The position numbers and the translations under genes are program-made. This document shows, one piece after another, positions 58,970 through 64,000 of a stretch of DNA of 64,000 bases. The stretch lies in contig JAVEYB010000002.1 in assembly GCA_034003725.1 (NCBI GenBank), positions 1-64,000 on the forward strand, in the 5' to 3' direction. The stretch is from Candidatus Zixiibacteriota bacterium (GTDB lineage: Bacteria; Zixibacteria; MSB-5A5; GN15; FEB-12). Position 1 is the first letter of the stretch. Each line of letters begins with the position of its first letter. A model generated the notes under the pieces. That model did not search any database, had not been told where the DNA came from, and saw nothing but the letters and a program-made list of their open reading frames with translations.

Positions 58970-60343
58970 ATGGAAACCGCACTGAAACGACAACCGGCGG
59001 ACTTCACCGAGGGGTCTGTCATCGGCTCCATTCTTAAGATGGGCCTCCCTTCCATGTTTGGATTTCTATCCCAGCACATCTATGCCATGACCGACATGTT
59101 CTGGGTTTCCAAGCTCAACGAGGGGGAGGCAGGCGTCGCCGCCATCACGTTCTTCGCGAACATGATGTGGTTGCTGTTTTCGTTCAACCACCTGGTGGGA
59201 ACGGGTTCCGTTGCCGTGATATCCCGGCGGTACGGCGAACGCAATTACACGCAGACCGAAAAGGCCATTAAAGAGACGTTTCTCCTCAAATTCGGGCTCG
59301 GTGTTCCGCTTGCGGTCGCAGGGTGGTTTATTCTTCCGACCATGCTGAAGCTGCTCGGTGCAGAGGGCGAAACGCTGGCGCTGGGGATTGTGTATGGCCG
59401 GGTGATGCTGATAGGGCTGCCGGTTATGTATACCGCGTATTCGGTTTTCACGGCGCTGCGGGGCGTTGCGAACCCGAACCTCGCGATGGGACTCATGCTT
59501 GGTTCCAACTTCCTCAACCTTGTACTGGATCCGCTGTTCATATTCGGCTATCTCGGTTTGCCGGCCATGGGAATAAAGGGCGCGGCGGTGGCCTCGGTCC
59601 TGTCGTTTACGCTGACGCTCACCGTGGGTGTCGGTCTTTTTGCCACCCGCCTTACCAACGTACGGCTGCGCATCGCCGGGGCGGCTCCGCTGGGGATAGC
59701 CAGCGCATGGAAGATCGTACGTATCGGCATACCCGCGTGGCTGGGCGAGCTGTCGTGGTCCGGATCGCGTCTGCTGCTTACCCCCATTGTCGCCGCGTAC
59801 GGAACCCCGGTCGTTGCCGCCTACGGCGTCGCGACCCAGTGGTTTTCGTTCGGCATCATGATTCTCGTTGGAATCGGGCTCGGGTTGTCCTCGCTGATAG
59901 GTCATAACATCGGCGGGGGTAAGCTCGATCGGGCGAAAAAGACCGCCGATCAGGCGCTCCTGCTTGCGATCAGTATCATGACCGTCATCGGCCTGCTCAC
60001 GTTTCTCTTTGCACGCCAGTACGTCAGCCTGTTCTTCGACTCCGGAGAGACAGTCGAGCACGGCGTGGAGATACTGAGGATATTCGCCCTCAGTTACCCG
60101 TTCTTCGGAATCTTCATTATGCTCGAGCATATCCATTCCGGTGTCGGGCTCAACTCGCCGGTCATGGTACTGATATCCATCCACGCCTGGGGGCTCCAGG
60201 TCATACCGTCATTGCTCGTCACCAATGTGTTCGGTTTTGACCAGACTGCCATCTGGGTCGTGCTGACCTGCTCCGGCGTGGTCACCTCAATGCTTTTCTA
60301 CTTGTATTACCGCCGGGGAAAATGGCTTACCGTCTCGGTGTAG
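58970..60343 (+). CDS. MATE-family efflux transporter
   Basis: A 457-residue multidrug/toxin extrusion transporter of 12 helices, with start GSILKMGLPSMFGFLSQHIYAMTDMFWVSKL, a second-half repeat IGIPAWLGELSWSG, and GIGLGLSSLIGHNIGGGKLDRA. It exports cations or other compounds using a Na+ or H+ gradient. It could equally serve lipid export, because it lies beside the polysaccharide genes. Confidence 0.92.
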   Translation: METALKRQPADFTEGSVIGSILKMGLPSMFGFLSQHIYAMTDMFWVSKLNEGEAGVAAITFFANMMWLLFSFNHLVGTGSVAVISRRYGERNYTQTEKAIKETFLLKFGLGVPLAVAGWFILPTMLKLLGAEGETLALGIVYGRVMLIGLPVMYTAYSVFTALRGVANPNLAMGLMLGSNFLNLVLDPLFIFGYLGLPAMGIKGAAVASVLSFTLTLTVGVGLFATRLTNVRLRIAGAAPLGIASAWKIVRIGIPAWLGELSWSGSRLLLTPIVAAYGTPVVAAYGVATQWFSFGIMILVGIGLGLSSLIGHNIGGGKLDRAKKTADQALLLAISIMTVIGLLTFLFARQYVSLFFDSGETVEHGVEILRIFALSYPFFGIFIMLEHIHSGVGLNSPVMVLISIHAWGLQVIPSLLVTNVFGFDQTAIWVVLTCSGVVTSMLFYLYYRRGKWLTVSV

Positions 60344-60430
60344 GCGGGGGTCGGTTCTCTTCGTCGGGCCTAACACGGATCAAGTGGATTCATTTTAGGT
60401 CTATTATTGCCGAACAAGAGTAGAAAGAGC

Positions 60431-60459
60431 TTGTTACGATATAACATATGAAATAGAAT
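60431..60459 (+). promoter_or_regulatory. promoter of the aceE-aceF unit
   Basis: TTGTTA (60431-60436), 17 bp and TAGAAT (60454-60459). The start would be near 60466, giving a leader of about 75 nt that contains a hairpin (CCGGGC with GCCCGG) before the aceE ATG. Confidence 0.6.
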
Positions 60460-60539
60460 GGAGCCCACCGACTTTTGGGTCGTTACGGTTCAACGGCCGG
60501 GCGCGACGTATGCCCGGATCTGCTGCAAAGGTGAAATAC

Positions 60540-63221
60540 ATGACCGAGCACGAGGCGAAGAAACGAGCGCACGAAATCGAATACGAAAATCGTGAGTGGA
60601 TCGAATCGCTAGACTACGTCTATGAAAACCAGGGCCCCGATCGCGTCCGCGAGCTGCTGCGTCGTCTGCAGCTGCGCGCGCAGCAGCAGGGCATCCAGAT
60701 TCACTTCACGGCCAATACGCCGTATATCAACACCATCCCGGTGGAGCGCCAGCCTGCGTTTCCGGGCAGCCGTGAGATCGAACGCCGCATAAAAAGCATC
60801 ATTCGATGGAATGCGATGGTGATGGTGGTCCGTGCCAACCGCGAATCCAGCGGGATCGGCGGCCATATCTCCACGTATGCATCCTGCGCGACACTCTACG
60901 AGGTCGGCTTCAATCATTTCTTCCGTGGACGAACCGAACAGCATCCGGGTGATTTGATTTACTTTCAGGGCCATGCGGCCCCCGGCGTGTATGCGCGCGC
61001 GTATCTCGAAGGACGGATCACCGAGAAGCATCTCGAGAACTTCCGCCGTGAGTTGAAACCGGGCGGCGGGCTGTCCTCGTACCCGCATCCGCGCCTGATG
61101 CCGGAATTCTGGCAGTTCCCGACTGTTTCCATGGGGCTCGCCCCCATCACCGCCATCTATCAGGCTCGATTCAACCGGTATCTCCACGATCGGGGTCTTG
61201 CCGACACGGCCGATCAGAAGATTTGGGCGTTTCTCGGCGACGGTGAGCTGGATGAGCCGGAGTCACTCGGGGCGATTACGCTGGCGTCCCGCGAAAAGCT
61301 TGACAATCTCATTTTCGTGATCAACTGCAATCTGCAGAGACTCGACGGTCCGGTGCGGGGCAACGGCAAGATCATCCAGGAACTGGAGGCCGCATTCCGA
61401 GGCGCCGGATGGAATGTTATCAAAGTAATCTGGGGCTCGGACTGGGACCCGCTGCTGAAGATGGATACCGACGGCGTACTCGTGAAAGTCATGGAAGAGA
61501 CGCCGGACGGTCAGTATCAGAAATATTCGGTGTCCGACGGTGACTATATCCGCAGGGACTTCTTCGCGCGAGATCCGCGATTGATTGAGATGGTCAAGCG
61601 CTACTCCGACGAGCAACTGGTGAAGATGCGTCGCGGCGGCCACGATCCCCAGAAGGTGTATGCCGCGTACAAAGCGGCGGTCGAGCATACGGGAGCGCCG
61701 ACGGTAATCCTCGCCAAAACGATCAAGGGATATGGCCTCGGCGAAGCGGGCGAGGGACGAAACGTCACGCATCAGCAGAAAAAAATGAATGAGCAGGAAC
61801 TCAGGGAGTTCCGCAGCCGCTTTGGGATTCCGATTTCGGACGATGACATCGCCGGCGCGCCGTTTTATCGTCCCCCGGAAGACAGCGAGGAAATGCGTTA
61901 CCTGAAAGCGCGTCGCGACGAGCTCGGCGGGCACGTGCCGAAAAGAATCGTGGTGGCGCCCCCCGTCACCGTGCCGCCGCAGGACGTCTTCGACGAATTC
62001 CTGCACGGCACCAAAGACCGCGAAGTCGCTACCACTATGGTGATGGTCCATCTGCTGTCCAAGCTACTTTCGGACAAGACCTTTGGTCCGCACATCGTGC
62101 CGATTGTCCCCGATGAAGCCCGCACGTTCGGGATGGAGTCGCTTTTCCGTAAGGTCGGAATCTATTCGCATGTCGGACAGATTTACGAACCGGTCGACAA
62201 AGAAAGCCTGCTCTATTATAAGGAAGCGAAAGACGGGCAGATCCTCGAAGAAGGAATTACCGAGGCGGGCTCGATGTCGTCGTTTGTCGCCGCCGGCACC
62301 GCTCATGCCACTCACGGCATCAACATGATTCCGTTTTTCATCTTTTATTCGATGTTCGGATTCCAGAGAATCGGTGACCTCATCTGGCTGGCCGGTGATG
62401 CCCGTGCGAAGGGATTTCTCGTTGGCGGCACGTCGGGGCGCACCACCCTGGCCGGCGAGGGACTGCAGCATCAGGATGGCCACAGTCATTTGCTCGCGTA
62501 CAAACTCCCCACATTGCACGCCTACGATCCGGCGTATGCCTTCGAACTCGCCATCATCGTGAAGGAAGGGCTGAAGAGAATGTACGAACAGGGGCAGGAA
62601 ATCATGTACTACATCACCGTGATGAACGAGCCGTATATTCAGCCCGCCATACCGAAAGGCGTCGAGGAGGAAGGGGTCCTCAAAGGGCTTTACAAATTCC
62701 GCAAGTCTTCGATGAAAGCAGGCGGGGCGAAGGCGCACCTGCTCGGCAGCGGTACGATCCTCAACGAAGCTCTCAAGGCGCAGGAGCTGCTGGAATCTGA
62801 GTACGGCGTGTCGGCCGACGTTTGGAGCGCGACGAGCTACAAAGAGTTGTATGTCGATGCCGTTGACACCGAGCGTTGGAACATGTTTAACCATGACCAG
62901 ACGCACCGGGTCCCGTACGTACAGCGAATTCTGGAAAAGGAACAGGGCGTCTTCGTGTCGGCGTCCGATTACCTCAAAATGCTGCCCAGCGCGATTGCGC
63001 GGTGGATCCCCGGGCCGTATACGATCCTCGGTACCGACGGCTATGGCCGCTCGGAGTCGCGGGAATCACTTCGCGACTTCTTCGAGGTCGACCACCGCTA
63101 CATCACGCTTGCCGCGCTGCACACGCTGGCTCATCAGAACAAGGTCAAAAACGAGGTCGTCACAAAGGCCATGAGGAAGATGGATATCAACCCCGAAAAG
63201 GCCAATCCTCTGTTTGAATGA
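60540..63221 (+). CDS. aceE: pyruvate dehydrogenase E1, homodimeric type
   Basis: An 893-residue thiamine-diphosphate enzyme that decarboxylates pyruvate and acetylates the E2 lipoyl group. The TPP-binding motif is GDGELDEPESLGAITLASRE with NCNLQRLDGPVRGNGKI. Further segments are HISTYASCATLYEVGFNHFF, GTSGRTTLAGEGLQHQDGHS and the C-terminal LGTDGYGRSESRESL. ATG 60540 has AGGTG upstream and matches family starts; a GTG/ATG extension to 60510 is not needed. It is followed by aceF, 16 nt later. Confidence 0.96.
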   Translation: MTEHEAKKRAHEIEYENREWIESLDYVYENQGPDRVRELLRRLQLRAQQQGIQIHFTANTPYINTIPVERQPAFPGSREIERRIKSIIRWNAMVMVVRANRESSGIGGHISTYASCATLYEVGFNHFFRGRTEQHPGDLIYFQGHAAPGVYARAYLEGRITEKHLENFRRELKPGGGLSSYPHPRLMPEFWQFPTVSMGLAPITAIYQARFNRYLHDRGLADTADQKIWAFLGDGELDEPESLGAITLASREKLDNLIFVINCNLQRLDGPVRGNGKIIQELEAAFRGAGWNVIKVIWGSDWDPLLKMDTDGVLVKVMEETPDGQYQKYSVSDGDYIRRDFFARDPRLIEMVKRYSDEQLVKMRRGGHDPQKVYAAYKAAVEHTGAPTVILAKTIKGYGLGEAGEGRNVTHQQKKMNEQELREFRSRFGIPISDDDIAGAPFYRPPEDSEEMRYLKARRDELGGHVPKRIVVAPPVTVPPQDVFDEFLHGTKDREVATTMVMVHLLSKLLSDKTFGPHIVPIVPDEARTFGMESLFRKVGIYSHVGQIYEPVDKESLLYYKEAKDGQILEEGITEAGSMSSFVAAGTAHATHGINMIPFFIFYSMFGFQRIGDLIWLAGDARAKGFLVGGTSGRTTLAGEGLQHQDGHSHLLAYKLPTLHAYDPAYAFELAIIVKEGLKRMYEQGQEIMYYITVMNEPYIQPAIPKGVEEEGVLKGLYKFRKSSMKAGGAKAHLLGSGTILNEALKAQELLESEYGVSADVWSATSYKELYVDAVDTERWNMFNHDQTHRVPYVQRILEKEQGVFVSASDYLKMLPSAIARWIPGPYTILGTDGYGRSESRESLRDFFEVDHRYITLAALHTLAHQNKVKNEVVTKAMRKMDINPEKANPLFE

Positions 63222-63237
63222 AGTCGAGGAACAGACT

Positions 63238-64000
63238 ATGATACAGGAAATCACGATTCCGGAAATAGGCGAGAAGATCGAGTCCGGCAAAGTTGTCGGA
63301 GTGTTGGTCTCAACCGGGGACACGGTCGATATCGATCAACCGCTCATCGAGTTCGAAACCGACAAGGCCGTCGTGGAAATCCCGTCAACCGCAAAGGGAA
63401 CGGTCACGGAAATCAGCGTGAAGAACGGGGACGAGGTCAGGATCGGTCAGGTGATCGTTCGTATTGAGACCGACTCCGAGTCCGCTTCGCCACAAAAACA
63501 ACCTCAACCTGAACCGGAGAAGCCGCCCGTTTCTCAGGACCGAGCAGCGACGGTCGAATCCGAAACTGCTGCGCCGAAGTCGCGCCCGGCCCCCAAAGGC
63601 ATCGAGAAGGAGAGCGCAAGGCCAATCGCCTCAGCATCGCCGGATTCAGATGAAACTACTGAAGACAGCGGGGAGGAAACGCCTGAACGGCGTCAGTCTG
63701 AAGAGTTGCCTGAGCCGGCTGAAAGCGGCCACGCCGCGCCGGCATCGCCGTCGGTTCGACGGTTAGCCCGCGAACTGGGCGCCGATATCAACGAAGTTCG
63801 GGGCACCGGACCGGGTGGACGAATCACTGTAGAAGATGTCAAGGCGCATGTGAAGAAAATCGTTACCGGTCATCCTGCCACTGAACCGGGCGGATTCGGA
63901 GAATCGGCTCGCGAAGGTCGTGCGCTTCCCGATTTCAGCAAGTGGGGAGATATTCGTCGCGAGCCGATGTCGCGCGTTCGCTCGATCACGGCCGACAGCA
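63238..64000 (+). CDS. aceF: dihydrolipoamide acetyltransferase E2 (5' part, cut by the window end)
   Basis: The visible 254 residues start at ATG 63238 with GAGGA upstream. Residues 1-80 are one lipoyl domain with the lipoylated lysine K43 in FETDKAVVEIP. A Pro/Glu/Ser-rich linker follows (about 83-165). The E3-binding domain is SPSVRRLARELGADINEVRG and TGPGGRITVEDVKAH. The catalytic acetyltransferase domain begins near the right edge (GDIRREPMSRVRSI) and is incomplete. The frame has no stop inside the window. Confidence 0.93.
   Translation, partial: MIQEITIPEIGEKIESGKVVGVLVSTGDTVDIDQPLIEFETDKAVVEIPSTAKGTVTEISVKNGDEVRIGQVIVRIETDSESASPQKQPQPEPEKPPVSQDRAATVESETAAPKSRPAPKGIEKESARPIASASPDSDETTEDSGEETPERRQSEELPEPAESGHAAPASPSVRRLARELGADINEVRGTGPGGRITVEDVKAHVKKIVTGHPATEPGGFGESAREGRALPDFSKWGDIRREPMSRVRSITADS

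Overview
The window is 64 kb of a fairly GC-rich bacterial chromosome that is densely coding. It carries no phage, plasmid or transposase gene. The likely source is a poorly cultured lineage of the FCB type, such as candidate division Zixibacteria. The clues are a secreted protein ending in a double dockerin-like repeat of the IDLSDLIxLVNYLFLGG type, several ECF sigma factors paired with small membrane anti-sigma proteins, and interspersed GC-rich palindromic repeats. The taxon is inferred from style and has not been proven.

Layout. 1-760: an array of 185-bp tandem repeats, then two copies of a short palindromic repeat. 760-5.7 kb (minus): deoB-deoC, a small zinc-ribbon protein, an archaemetzincin homologue that has lost its catalytic residues, and an MrfA-type helicase. 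5.8-11.7 kb: ECF sigma/anti-sigma modules around a DHA2 drug exporter, tRNA-Ala, an ArsR regulator and a small membrane protein. 11.7-16.6 kb: isochorismatase-like hydrolase, secreted dockerin-bearing sugar-dehydrogenase-like protein, an unusual DnaQ-WYL fusion, and an orphan histidine-ammonia-lyase homologue with Ala-Cys-Gly in place of Ala-Ser-Gly. 16.6-17.0 kb: a compound repeat element. 17.0-19.6 kb: a third sigma/anti-sigma pair with a YbjQ protein, then a DUF1028-TPR protein. 19.6-27.1 kb (minus): rpsU-yqeY-cvpA-mutS2-dnaG-recN. 27.2-31.4 kb: DUF4184, HIT, YebC, HAD and MFS genes. 31.5-41.5 kb (plus): a long housekeeping run, ruvC-ruvA-ruvB-unknown-DUF2905-queA-ispD-ispF-dedA-ddl-HAD-M42 peptidase-cysS, followed by tRNA-Thr.

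41.7-58.9 kb is a surface-polysaccharide island. A plus-strand block makes dTDP-sugars (rfbB, rfbA, rfbD, an RfbC-like cupin) and a heptose phosphate isomerase. A minus-strand block holds two glycan polymer genes (Wzy-like and Wzz-like), a SpsF-like cytidylyltransferase, a NeuB-like nonulosonate synthase, a HAD phosphatase, a Wzx flippase and two transferases. Further glycosyltransferases, an epimerase and tRNA-Tyr complete it. Together they could build, flip and polymerise a lipid-linked repeat unit containing a deoxyhexose and probably a nonulosonic acid. 59-64 kb: a MATE exporter and the pyruvate dehydrogenase genes aceE and aceF, with aceF cut by the window end.

No clearly new multi-gene defence or mobile system stands out. 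The items most worth attention are the catalytically dead archaemetzincin in its helicase operon, the DnaQ-WYL fusion, the Ala-Cys-Gly ammonia-lyase, the rhamnose pathway with a substituted RfbD lysine and a non-canonical RfbC, and two non-coding repeat systems. All family calls come from reading motifs in the translated sequence; no database search was run.
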